This document shows, piece after piece, positions 1-7,355 of a stretch of DNA of 18,936 nt (within the stretch, counting starts at the first letter, position 1; every line of letters starts with the position of its first letter). The notes under the pieces are model-generated. The model searched no databases, was not told where the DNA came from, and worked only from the letters and a program-made list of their open reading frames with translations. Both the position numbers and the translations under genes were made by a program. The stretch comes from Fidelibacterota bacterium (GTDB lineage Bacteria > Marinisomatota > Marinisomatia > Marinisomatales > TCS55). The stretch covers positions 1-18,936 of the forward strand of contig SCKQ01000045.1 of assembly GCA_004124535.1 (NCBI GenBank), read 5' to 3'.

Positions 1-80
1 TTGAATACTACCGCCGAAACCTGGGACCAAAACCGGACCTGACTCAAACACAAAACCCGCCACTGGCGAAAACTATTTAA
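1..80 (+). CDS. Possible 3' end of an unidentified gene (partial)
   Basis: The frame starting at base 3 is open from the window edge to a TAA at 78-80, giving 25 residues that end in PPLAKTI. It would converge on the symporter gene with an 8-base overlap of the two stop codons, which is a common compact arrangement. The stretch is rich in Pro, Thr, Gln and Lys and matches no family I recognise. The opposite strand is also open to the edge in one frame, so the coding strand is not settled. This is a placeholder only. Confidence 0.25.
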   Translation, partial: EYYRRNLGPKPDLTQTQNPPLAKTI

Positions 81-1515
81 GCACCACCAGTTTTTTCGTT
101 GCCAGGCTCACACCCACCAGGGCGATGACCGAACAGCAAATGGCCGGCAACACCTCATCCACAGAGCCATAAATGCCCGCCGGCAGCCACGTCCACATGA
201 CCGGGACTTCTTTCCATAACAACGTAACGACTGTTCCGGAAAGAATCGACGCCACGGCGCCTTCCTTGGTTGCATCTTTCCAAAACAGAGCCGCTACCAA
301 GGCCGGGGTAATGGCTGCCCCGTAAATAGTGTAGGCGTAAAGAGCCCGTTCAAAAAAGCCTTCGGATTCCGCAAAGCCCTTGGACACGATGAAGGCCACA
401 ATCCCCAGGGCCAAAACCAAAAGCCGGCTCAAGAGGACTATCTTTTTTTCTGATGCCTTGGGATTAATATAATTCAAATACACATCCCGCATGAGCGTGG
501 TGGCCGGCACCAGCAGAAAAGAGTCGGCTGTGGAAATAATGATCCCTACAATAGTGGTCATCATGATGGCACCTAAAAACGTTGGTAATAATTGGTGGGC
601 GGCGTAGATCAACACATGCTTGCCCACTTCTGCATCGGGGATCATGGAGGCGCTGACCCAGGCGGAAGCAATAATAAGCAGTTCAATCACCAGTACTGCT
701 CCAACCAAAATAGTGGTGGCAGATTTGGCGCCTGCAGCATCCTTACTGGCAAAGAAGCGCTGGTACATATTGGCATCGCCCAGGACCAGCAAGAACGGCG
801 GCAGGCAAAAATTGATAATGTCCAGCCCTGAATACACGCCAAAAAACTGCATATGCTGACTCTTGCCCATGCTTGTAAAAGCAACTTCCATGCCGCTCCA
901 GCCTCCGGCCTTGATCCATAAAATAGGAAATGCAATCATCAGTGCAACGGTCATGATAATACCATTGCCCACGTCCGTGTAGGCCACACTCACCAGCCCC
1001 GCCAGCATGGTGTAAGCGATGATGAACACCACGGCAATAATGGTGGCCATTTCGATGGAGATCAGAGAGACGCCGCTCTCATCCGTGAGGATGGTTGAAA
1101 TGACGGCGCCCCCGGCGTTGTATTGATAGCTTACAATGACCATGTAGGCCATGACCAAAGCAATAACACTCAATAATCGTGCCGCCGGGCCGTAGCGATC
1201 GCCAATAATTTCCGGCACGGTGAATTTTTCGAAGCTGCGGACTTTTCCGGCAATTCGTGTCAGTAAAATAATGCCCAATGTTCCGCCGATGGGCAAGATC
1301 AGCGCCGCCATGCCCGTTTCGTAGGTCTTACCGGCGTTTCCCAAAATAGAGCCGGTACCGATCCACGTCGCCAGCATGGTACCTACTAGGACCCATGGTG
1401 AAAGGCTCCGCCCCGCCACGGCAAAGTCAGCCTGGGTCTTGATCTTTTTGGATTTATAGATCCCCACACCGATCAGCGTGAAGAGATAGAGCAGAATTAT
1501 TACTAAATAAGTCAT
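73..1515 (-). CDS. Sodium:solute symporter (SSS family, PutP-like)
   Basis: This is an integral inner-membrane transporter of about 13 hydrophobic helices, 480 residues, a normal length for the SSS family. The family couples inward Na+ flow to uptake of small solutes such as amino acids, sugars or vitamins. Family signatures seen are DFAVAGRSLS after helix 1 (residues 30-39), a following helix with ATWIGTGSILG (49-59), AGLVSVAYTDV in the middle, and a QRFFASKDA stretch after a long central helix. The substrate cannot be read from the sequence. The start is an ATG with no clear Shine-Dalgarno. It lies downstream of the DUF885 gene on the same strand, with a REP-like repeat filling the 97-base gap. 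GC is higher than in the right half of the window (37 of 60 bases at 961-1020), which may reflect a different origin. Confidence 0.93.
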   Translation of the reverse strand: MTYLVIILLYLFTLIGVGIYKSKKIKTQADFAVAGRSLSPWVLVGTMLATWIGTGSILGNAGKTYETGMAALILPIGGTLGIILLTRIAGKVRSFEKFTVPEIIGDRYGPAARLLSVIALVMAYMVIVSYQYNAGGAVISTILTDESGVSLISIEMATIIAVVFIIAYTMLAGLVSVAYTDVGNGIIMTVALMIAFPILWIKAGGWSGMEVAFTSMGKSQHMQFFGVYSGLDIINFCLPPFLLVLGDANMYQRFFASKDAAGAKSATTILVGAVLVIELLIIASAWVSASMIPDAEVGKHVLIYAAHQLLPTFLGAIMMTTIVGIIISTADSFLLVPATTLMRDVYLNYINPKASEKKIVLLSRLLVLALGIVAFIVSKGFAESEGFFERALYAYTIYGAAITPALVAALFWKDATKEGAVASILSGTVVTLLWKEVPVMWTWLPAGIYGSVDEVLPAICCSVIALVGVSLATKKLVVLK

Positions 1516-1522
1516 TTTATAC

Positions 1523-1612
1523 TGTCATTCTGAACGAAGTGAAGAATCTCAAGGGTATGTTGTTGAACAAGCGCTTGAGATCCTTCTCTCACTACGTTCG
1601 ATCAGGATGACA
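1523..1612. repeat. REP-like imperfect inverted repeat
   Basis: The left arm (1523-1553, starting TGTCATTCTGAACGAAG) and the right arm (1574-1612) are reverse complements apart from a few substitutions and an 8-base insertion in the right arm, with a loop of 20 bases. Both arms start TGTCAT-CTGA-CGAA and end in ATCTCAAG when read inward. Paired in RNA or single-stranded DNA they would form a long imperfect stem. The core resembles short palindromic intergenic repeats that I recall from many bacterial genomes. It fills nearly the whole gap between the DUF885 stop codon and the symporter. Possible roles are mRNA 3'-end stabilisation or a non-autonomous element mobilised by a REP-associated tyrosine transposase elsewhere. 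No second copy was seen in this window. Confidence 0.85.
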
Positions 1613-3367
1613 CTAATCATCTATCATCATTTCGCGGATATAGCGGATGGGAATGGAACCGTAGGACAGCAATTCCTCGTGAAATTTCTTCAAAGTGAAG
1701 TTTTCCCCTTCCTGTTCCTTATAATCCTCCAGCAATTCCAGAAAGAGTATGTATCCGGTAAAATAAGTGGATAATTGCGCCGATGTCAATTGTGCCCTGC
1801 GCCATTTACCATTTGCTTCGGATTCTTCCTGGAAAGTTTCGTTAATCATCAGGTCTAGGGCTTCCTGTTCCGTCATCCGCTCGGCGTGGATCTTCTGGTC
1901 AATGATGGCATTAGCAATGCCCCGCAGCTTCCATTTTTTTTCCACCAGACTGTAGCGCGGGTCTCCGCCGCCAAGTCCGGCATTCACCATCATATCTTCC
2001 GTATAATGGGCCCAGCCTTCGATCATCACTCCACTGCCGAAAGATGCCCGCACCAGCGATGGATGGCGGTTGGCATAATAGAGCTGCACGTAGTGCCCCG
2101 GCAGTGCTTCGTGGATGGACAGGATCTTCATGGAAATGGTATTGTATTCTTCCAAAAACGAATTGGCTTCTTCATCTGTCCAGTCTTCCGGAATGGGAGA
2201 CACATTATAAAATGTGGGCAGGTTGCTTTCCAAGGGTCCCGGGGACTGCAAAGAAGCTCCGCTCACGCCCCGCTGATATTCCGGCGTTTCCCGAATTTCC
2301 AATGGCTTGGAATCGTCTAAAGTTAAAAGGTCATTGTCCCGGATAAACTGCTCCAGTTCCGCGATGGTCTCCCGCGCCGCTTCCACCACCTTGTCCCGGG
2401 GTGCATGGTCTTCGGCTATACGGTCCAATACCTTTCGTGTCATTTTCAATTTATCTTCATGGGTATCCGTAGCTGGTTCTTCCCCGAACCATTCAGTGTA
2501 AAATGGCTCTGCCAAAACAAACATTTCATTTTGGACGACGCGTATATGACGTTCAGCACGTTCCATGACCTCCGGAGCGGTTATTCCTTCCTTCAGGGTA
2601 TAAAATAATTTTTTATTATAAAGTTGCCGGCCAATACGAAAATCCCGAAATGAATCGTTGTTCTGATGGCTTTCCAGAAATGTAATGAATTCTTCCAAGG
2701 CCTGTTTTGCCAGACCGGCATTGTGTTCAAAATTCTTGCGGTAATCATCCTGCAATTGTTCAGCCATTTCCGGGACGGTAGCATCAAACATTCCGGCTAA
2801 TCCCTTTGCCTGCTTGACAGCCGTTTCTAAATGGGGTTTAGAAAATTCAATCAAATTCTCCTGTGCTTGAGCCAAGTATTCTGATGTGGCCAAAAACCTA
2901 CGAGATAAATTATCTGCCCGTTCTTCCACTGGGGCAAAATCGTAGGCCAGCAGGCTCTCGTAGGCGTAACCTAATCCCCACATGTATTGCATTGGATTCC
3001 AGGAAAAACTCTGCAGCTCATCCATGTTGAAAAAACTCGATTCAATCATATCCAATAAAATCTGGCGGTCGATACGATCATTGTCATTTAGCGTTTCAGA
3101 ATCGATGGCTTCCAGCTTTTCTTTGACTTCAAGCAAATGAGCACGTTCTTTTTCACGGCCTTTGGTGCTGATGTCCGGCAATTCACCATCGTAATCGTGA
3201 ATGCCGATCCACGTAGCTGATGTAGGATTATTGGCAAAATGCCAGTCCATGAAATCATCACGGACAGAATGGAATTGAAAGGTTGTTGCATTCATCATAA
3301 TAAAATAAATGGTTAGTGCCACGAGGGCGGTGATAAGAAAAACATATTTAAGGGAGGGTTGATTCAT
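1613..3367 (-). CDS. DUF885 family protein, putative membrane-anchored zinc peptidase
   Basis: The protein has 584 residues, close to the usual size of DUF885 proteins. An N-terminal hydrophobic segment at about residues 8-25 is a signal peptide or anchor, so the bulk should be periplasmic. The body is mostly helical and acidic. The family's putative metal-site motifs are present: H419-E-A-L-P-G-H425 and E450-G-W-A-H-Y-T-E457. These resemble the zinc ligands and catalytic Glu of gluzincin-type peptidases, so hydrolysis of peptides is likely, but the substrate is unknown. The start ATG is preceded by AGG six bases upstream and gives the complete signal segment. The gene is divergent from the DUF255 lipoprotein gene, with 48 bases between the two chosen starts, so any promoters there must overlap. 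Confidence 0.9.
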   Translation of the reverse strand: MNQPSLKYVFLITALVALTIYFIMMNATTFQFHSVRDDFMDWHFANNPTSATWIGIHDYDGELPDISTKGREKERAHLLEVKEKLEAIDSETLNDNDRIDRQILLDMIESSFFNMDELQSFSWNPMQYMWGLGYAYESLLAYDFAPVEERADNLSRRFLATSEYLAQAQENLIEFSKPHLETAVKQAKGLAGMFDATVPEMAEQLQDDYRKNFEHNAGLAKQALEEFITFLESHQNNDSFRDFRIGRQLYNKKLFYTLKEGITAPEVMERAERHIRVVQNEMFVLAEPFYTEWFGEEPATDTHEDKLKMTRKVLDRIAEDHAPRDKVVEAARETIAELEQFIRDNDLLTLDDSKPLEIRETPEYQRGVSGASLQSPGPLESNLPTFYNVSPIPEDWTDEEANSFLEEYNTISMKILSIHEALPGHYVQLYYANRHPSLVRASFGSGVMIEGWAHYTEDMMVNAGLGGGDPRYSLVEKKWKLRGIANAIIDQKIHAERMTEQEALDLMINETFQEESEANGKWRRAQLTSAQLSTYFTGYILFLELLEDYKEQEGENFTLKKFHEELLSYGSIPIRYIREMMIDD

Positions 3368-3415
3368 CTTGCGCCTGTGAAATTAATTTTAGAGTTTGCA
3401 AATTCCAACAGTGCT

Positions 3416-5554
3416 ATGCATCAAATCAAGTCTTTATATCTTCCTCTGCTCTTGCTGTCTATTACAGCGTGCTCTGCCAAAGAAGGTGCACATACTGTGA
3501 ACCGCTTAGCCCAAGAGCAAAGCCCTTACTTACTCCAGCACGCCGATAATCCAGTAGATTGGTACCCCTGGGGTGAAGAAGCCTTTGCCAAGGCCAAAAC
3601 AGAGGATAAACCCATTTTTCTGTCCATTGGTTATTCCACCTGCCACTGGTGCCACGTGATGGAGCACGAATCATTTGAAGATGACAGTGTGGCCAAACTT
3701 ATGAATCAATGGTTTGTGAATATTAAAGTGGATCGGGAAGAACTTCCGGAAATTGACCATGTCTATATGTCCGTCTGCCAGGCTATGACCGGCAGAGGCG
3801 GCTGGCCCTTGACCATCATAATGACACCAGAAAAAGAACCTTTTTTTGCAGGGACTTACATACCTAAAGACAAGATTGGTCGGCGATCAGGAATGCTGCA
3901 GCTTTTACCCATTTTAAATGACGCCTGGACCAACAAACGTGATGAAATCATGAAATCGGTTGATCAGGTCAAATCTTATTTGATTCGCGCAAATACACGA
4001 ACATTGGGTGATTCCATAGATGAAAGTGTATTAGAAGCTGCCTATGGATATTATAATCAGAATTTTGACAATCAATATGGTGGATTTAATAAAGCTCCCA
4101 AATTCCCTTCACCCCATAATCTGATGTATTTATTGCGTTTCTACCACCGCACAAAAAATTCAAAAGCCCTACTATTGGTGGAAAAAACTCTTAAAAATAT
4201 GCGTCTTGGTGGCATTTACGATCAAATTGGCTATGGCTTTCATCGCTATTCTACAGATAAAAAATGGCTCGTGCCCCATTTTGAAAAAATGCTTTATGAT
4301 CAAGCAATGATTTCCATGGCTTATTCTGAAGTATATCAGATCACAAAAAATGAACTTTATGCCAATACTGTTCGTGATATTTTTTCATATGTTTTGAGAG
4401 ACATGATCAGCGAAAAAGGAGGCTTTTATTCAGCCGAAGATGCCGACAGTGAAGGCGAAGAAGGAAAATTTTATGTTTGGACCGAGCAAGAGATTCTTGA
4501 TATCCTTGGTCCGGAGGATGGTCTTACTTTTAATACGATTTTTAATGTCAATCCCGAAGGCAACTTTCATGATGAAGCTTCCGGACAGCAAAGCGGTCAT
4601 AACATCCTGCACTTGCAAAAGCGAATTAAATACATTGCTGAAGATATGGACATGACTGCAGATGAACTTCATGGTAAAATATCTGGATGGCGCCAAACGC
4701 TTTTTGATGTACGTGAAAAACGTATCCATCCTATAAAAGATGACAAAATTCTCACAGATTGGAACGGACTCATGATCGCGGCTTTGGCAAAAGGCAGCAT
4801 TGCTTTGGATGACCCTGCTTATGCACAAGCAGCACAAAAAGCGGCTGATTTTGTTTTGCAGGAATTACGCACTGATGATGGCCGGCTTTTCAAACGACAC
4901 CGCAACAATATATCTTCTTTAGATGCCCATTTAGATGATTATGCATTTATGATCTGGGGACTGCTGGAATTATATGAAGCCAATTTCAATCCGGCCAATC
5001 TGGAAGCGGCGATCTCATTAACAGAACTCATGGTGGAAGATTTTTGGAATGAAGAAGGCGGTGGATTCTATTTAGGTGCTGATCATGCTGAAAAGCTCAT
5101 TGTTCGTGCTATGACCGCTTATGATGGTGCTATCCCATCCGGGAATTCTGTAGCAGTGAGCATACTGAATCGACTGGCCCGCATTACCAGCAATATGGAT
5201 TGGCTGGATAAAGCAGAAAAAACGTTGTTAACCTTTGCTAGCGAACTTGAACGCAATCCATCTAGTTATACCAAAATGCTTACCGGTTTTATGTTCAGTT
5301 TGGAGGCCAAGGAAGTGGTGGTGGTTGGTGATGATAATGAAGAAACAGATTTATTTTTAAAAACTATTCGTAGCCAATACAATCCTTCTAAAGTGATTCT
5401 TTTTAAAGATGGGGAAAATTTAGCTAAAATAGCACCTTGGACAGGAACTCAAACAATGCTTAATGGAAAACCAACAGCCTATGTCTGCAAAGATTTCGTC
5501 TGCAACCTGCCCACCAATGATTTAAAACTGGCATTGAAGCAGCTTGCAGAATAG
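3416..5554 (+). CDS. DUF255 (YyaL/SPATA20-type) thioredoxin-domain lipoprotein
   Basis: The family joins an N-terminal thioredoxin-like domain (here about residues 28-190) to a C-terminal alpha/alpha six-hairpin barrel like that of N-acylglucosamine 2-epimerases. Its biochemical role is not established. C76-H-W-C79 is the redox-like CxxC, and a C-terminal pair C691/C696 in the [12 protein letters not shown] context is also typical. I chose the ATG at 3416 (712 residues) rather than an upstream TTG at 3359. The ATG yields a proper lipoprotein signal: MHQIK, a leucine-rich core, then S-I-T-A-C19. The longer form would bury this and overlap the divergent gene. Ser at +2 after C19 carries no Asp retention signal, so outer-membrane sorting is possible. 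No strong Shine-Dalgarno is visible. Confidence 0.92.
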   Translation: MHQIKSLYLPLLLLSITACSAKEGAHTVNRLAQEQSPYLLQHADNPVDWYPWGEEAFAKAKTEDKPIFLSIGYSTCHWCHVMEHESFEDDSVAKLMNQWFVNIKVDREELPEIDHVYMSVCQAMTGRGGWPLTIIMTPEKEPFFAGTYIPKDKIGRRSGMLQLLPILNDAWTNKRDEIMKSVDQVKSYLIRANTRTLGDSIDESVLEAAYGYYNQNFDNQYGGFNKAPKFPSPHNLMYLLRFYHRTKNSKALLLVEKTLKNMRLGGIYDQIGYGFHRYSTDKKWLVPHFEKMLYDQAMISMAYSEVYQITKNELYANTVRDIFSYVLRDMISEKGGFYSAEDADSEGEEGKFYVWTEQEILDILGPEDGLTFNTIFNVNPEGNFHDEASGQQSGHNILHLQKRIKYIAEDMDMTADELHGKISGWRQTLFDVREKRIHPIKDDKILTDWNGLMIAALAKGSIALDDPAYAQAAQKAADFVLQELRTDDGRLFKRHRNNISSLDAHLDDYAFMIWGLLELYEANFNPANLEAAISLTELMVEDFWNEEGGGFYLGADHAEKLIVRAMTAYDGAIPSGNSVAVSILNRLARITSNMDWLDKAEKTLLTFASELERNPSSYTKMLTGFMFSLEAKEVVVVGDDNEETDLFLKTIRSQYNPSKVILFKDGENLAKIAPWTGTQTMLNGKPTAYVCKDFVCNLPTNDLKLALKQLAE

Positions 5555-5729
5555 ATCATTATCAAAGCAACTGGGTTCAGCCCTGGCCAATTTTCAAGAT
5601 CTGTTCGATACTATCGCCAAAGTGTTCTTCAAAAGAATTAAAGAAAAACCGGGCACAGGTTTCTTTTCTGAATTCGGTGAATCCTATTATAAATCCTATG
5701 AAGAAGCCAAGCGCAATGCTGAAGATTGA
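5544..5729 (+). CDS. Small hypothetical protein (61 aa)
   Basis: This frame opens at a TTG that overlaps the last 11 bases of the DUF255 gene; a TGA lies just upstream at 5535-5537, so TTG is the only early start. The product is hydrophilic and probably cytoplasmic. It has a helix-like first half ([20 protein letters not shown]) and a charged tail ending [10 protein letters not shown]. The residue pattern looks protein-like, and position plus overlap suggest co-translation with the upstream gene. I do not recognise a family. There is no good ribosome-binding site, so it may instead be a decayed remnant. Confidence 0.5.
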   Translation: MQNRSLSKQLGSALANFQDLFDTIAKVFFKRIKEKPGTGFFSEFGESYYKSYEEAKRNAED

Positions 5730-5770
5730 CAGTTTGTGATTTTATACTTACCTGCTAAATTCCCCGCCTT

Positions 5771-5833
5771 ATGAAACTGCATTGGCAGATATTATTAAAC
5801 TCAATTCTGACTAATAAGGGACTTTATTTATGA
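5771..5833 (+). other. 20-codon upstream ORF resembling the N-terminus of the next gene
   Basis: An ATG at 5771 opens a 20-residue frame that ends at TGA 5831-5833, overlapping the transporter's ATG at 5830 in an ATGA junction. Its first residues MKLHWQIL match the transporter's own LKLHWRVL (residues 4-11). At the DNA level 15 of 21 bases agree between 5774-5794 and 5842-5862, and most differences are at third codon positions. After that the similarity stops. It could be the stub of a lost tandem paralogue or a short leader peptide coupled to the downstream start. No Shine-Dalgarno precedes it. Confidence 0.45.
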
Positions 5834-7092
5834 AAAAACTGAAACTTCACTGGCGTGTATTGATTGCCATGGCTCTGGGCACAATCTTTGCCCTGATTTT
5901 TAAAGAGGACGCTCTCTTTGTCGCTCCGTTGGGAACAATATTCATGCGCTTATTGAAAATGATTATTGTTCCGTTAATTTTATTTTCCATCACAACTGGT
6001 GTAGCCAGTTTAGGCGATAGCAAAACCTTGGGGCGAATGGGAGCTAAAACATTTGTATACTATTTTGTAACATCCATTTTAGCTATTCTGGTCGGACTGA
6101 TTTTAACCAATATCATACAACCCGGTGTAGGTGTTGAAATTTCCGGATCTGTTCAATCATTTGATTCAAGCTCTTTGCAAAAACCGTCTTCTCTGGGAGA
6201 AATCATCATTCGAATGATTCCGCTGAATCCCATTGCAGCCATGGCTAATGGCGATATGTTAGGTGTCATTTTTTGGTCAATTGTTTTTGGATTCGCAATT
6301 ACTCGGCTTACCGGAAGACCGCAGGAAATGATGACGCATTTCTTTGATTATGGCTTTCAAGCAATGATGAAACTCACTCATGGCATTATTACACTATTAC
6401 CCATTGGTGTCTTCGGTTTAATAACAAAAGCAGTGGCTACTTCTGGTTTTGATTTATTTAAAGCAGTCGGATTATATATGTTTACAATTGTATCCGGATT
6501 GCTGATTCACTGGATGATTACGCTGCCCATCATTTTCTATCTGTTTACGCGCCTCAATCCAATCAAGCATTTAAAAGCCATGGCCCCTGCGTTCATGACA
6601 GCATTTTCTACTAGTTCTTCCGGTGCAACTCTTCCCGTTACAATGGATTGTGTTGAAAATGAGGTGGGCGTTTCGAATAAAACAACCAGTTTTGTATTGC
6701 CATTGGGTGCAACCATCAATATGGATGGAACTGCATTATACGAATGTGCCGGTGTTTTATTTATTTCCCAAGCAATCGGTTTTGACTTGAACATTGCACA
6801 ACAGTTCGTAATTGTTTTAACTGCCTTTTTAGCATCAGTAGGCGCTGCAGCCATTCCGTCTGCGGGATTGGTAATGATTTTTGTCGTATTGGATGCCGTT
6901 GGAATCAGCGATCATCCTGAAGTGGGTGTTATCGTGGGCACCATGCTGGCTGTGGATCGACCCTTGGATATGTTTAGAACGATGGTAAACGTTACCAGTG
7001 ACAGCATTGGAGCTGTGATTATTGCTAAAAGTGAAGGCGAAACAGATCTCTACCCAGATAAAATCTCCCCACCCAAAAAAGAATTCGATTAA
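5830..7092 (+). CDS. Dicarboxylate/amino acid:cation symporter (DAACS), probable glutamate/aspartate transporter
   Basis: The protein has 420 residues with the GltPh/EAAT fold, and is an inner-membrane symporter driven by Na+ or H+. The re-entrant hairpin serine motif is S262-S-S-G-A-T-L-P. The helix 7 signature is G293-A-T-I-N-M-D-G-T301. The second hairpin carries AAAIPSAGLVMI, and helix 8 carries D376-R-P-L-D380-M-F-R383-T-M-V-N387. D380 and R383 align with GltPh D394 and R397, which contact the substrate amino group and side-chain carboxylate. That favours acidic amino acids over plain C4-dicarboxylates, because DctA lacks this LDM-R pattern. An AAGGG about nine bases before the ATG can serve as the ribosome-binding site. 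A short ORF overlaps the start. Transcription probably runs on to the terminator at 7320-7355. Confidence 0.95.
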   Translation: MKKLKLHWRVLIAMALGTIFALIFKEDALFVAPLGTIFMRLLKMIIVPLILFSITTGVASLGDSKTLGRMGAKTFVYYFVTSILAILVGLILTNIIQPGVGVEISGSVQSFDSSSLQKPSSLGEIIIRMIPLNPIAAMANGDMLGVIFWSIVFGFAITRLTGRPQEMMTHFFDYGFQAMMKLTHGIITLLPIGVFGLITKAVATSGFDLFKAVGLYMFTIVSGLLIHWMITLPIIFYLFTRLNPIKHLKAMAPAFMTAFSTSSSGATLPVTMDCVENEVGVSNKTTSFVLPLGATINMDGTALYECAGVLFISQAIGFDLNIAQQFVIVLTAFLASVGAAAIPSAGLVMIFVVLDAVGISDHPEVGVIVGTMLAVDRPLDMFRTMVNVTSDSIGAVIIAKSEGETDLYPDKISPPKKEFD

Positions 7093-7128
7093 CCCTTGTT
7101 CCCGGTCGTTTGATCGGATAAATTTAAA

Positions 7129-7317
7129 CTAGCTTTTTAACAATTCCCGCTTGAGACACGTTATTTCAGGATCTTCAATAATTACCCTTGGAAGCTCTAC
7201 TCTGCCGGCAAAAAACAGGCCTTCTCTGGTTCTCTGGAGTAAAGGAAGTTTGCTGTTGACAGGAGGCCGCCACTCATGATAATCATGATCCTGAAAAACA
7301 CTCAAAGCGGGATATTT
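7129..7317 (-). pseudogene. Orphan coding fragment, probable C-terminal remnant of an unidentified gene
   Basis: On the minus strand a frame runs from just after a TAA at 7318-7320 to a TAG at 7129-7131, giving 62 residues. It contains no ATG; the only early start is a TTG at 7305-7303, and no Shine-Dalgarno precedes it. The sequence looks like real protein: DHDYHEWRPP, then LPLLQRTREGLFFAGRVELP, ending ITCLKRELLKS. Its arginine codons are only AGA, AGG and CGG. It lies in the same direction and phase as hflX but is separated from it by two stops and a hairpin, and HflX is already full length. I cannot name the family. Likely a tail left after deletion, or less likely a small TTG-initiated gene. 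Confidence 0.5.
7256..7283 (+). promoter_or_regulatory. Candidate sigma70-type promoter before the terminator
   Basis: A perfect TTGACA (7256-7261) is followed after 16 bases by GATAAT (7278-7283), five of six matches to the -10 consensus. Transcription would begin near 7290 and reach the terminator about 65 bases later with no ORF, so the product would be a small RNA. The site overlaps the orphan coding fragment on the other strand, and a perfect 7+1+7 palindrome (7274-7288) covers the -10. Chance occurrence cannot be excluded. Confidence 0.25.
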
Positions 7318-7319
7318 TT

Positions 7320-7355
7320 AAACCCCGGTGTTTAGTAAAATGCCGGGGTTTTTTT
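7320..7355 (+). terminator. Rightward intrinsic terminator
   Basis: AAACCCCGG (7320-7328) pairs with CCGGGGTTT (7343-7351) across a 14-base loop, giving a nine-pair GC-cored stem. The T run spans 7349-7355, the last five T's lying beyond the stem base. It would end transcripts coming from the glutamate-type transporter gene, or from a small transcript starting near 7290. Read leftward the stem is followed only by TTTAAAAATA-like sequence, so it is a weaker terminator for hflX, whose stop codon it touches. Confidence 0.8.

Noticed and set aside
1886..2346. Plus-strand ORFs of 100-144 residues inside the DUF885 gene
   Set aside because: They are antisense to a well-supported gene with family motifs and show no recognisable protein features of their own.
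3359..3415. Upstream TTG start for the DUF255 protein
   Set aside because: It would place 19 extra residues before a good lipoprotein signal peptide and overlap the divergent gene's start; the ATG at 3416 explains the N-terminus better.
4430..4837. 135-residue minus-strand ORF inside the DUF255 gene
   Set aside because: It is antisense to a conserved part of a recognised protein and has no start context or family resemblance.
5727..5749. TTGACA followed by TATACT upstream of the transporter as a promoter
   Set aside because: The spacing between the two hexamers is only 11 bases, too short for a sigma70 promoter.
7102..7117. Hairpin CCGGTC/GATCGG just after the transporter stop as its terminator
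   Set aside because: The stem is six pairs with one wobble and has no T run after it; the hairpin at 7320-7355 is far stronger.
7195..7240. GLFFAGR in the orphan fragment as a C-terminal FAD-binding motif
   Set aside because: The residues after it lack the small-residue-rich helix expected in flavin oxidoreductases, so I do not assign the family.
7274..7288. Perfect 7+1+7 palindrome as an operator
   Set aside because: It encodes HDYH-type residues in the orphan fragment and has no regulator gene nearby; kept only as a note on the candidate promoter.
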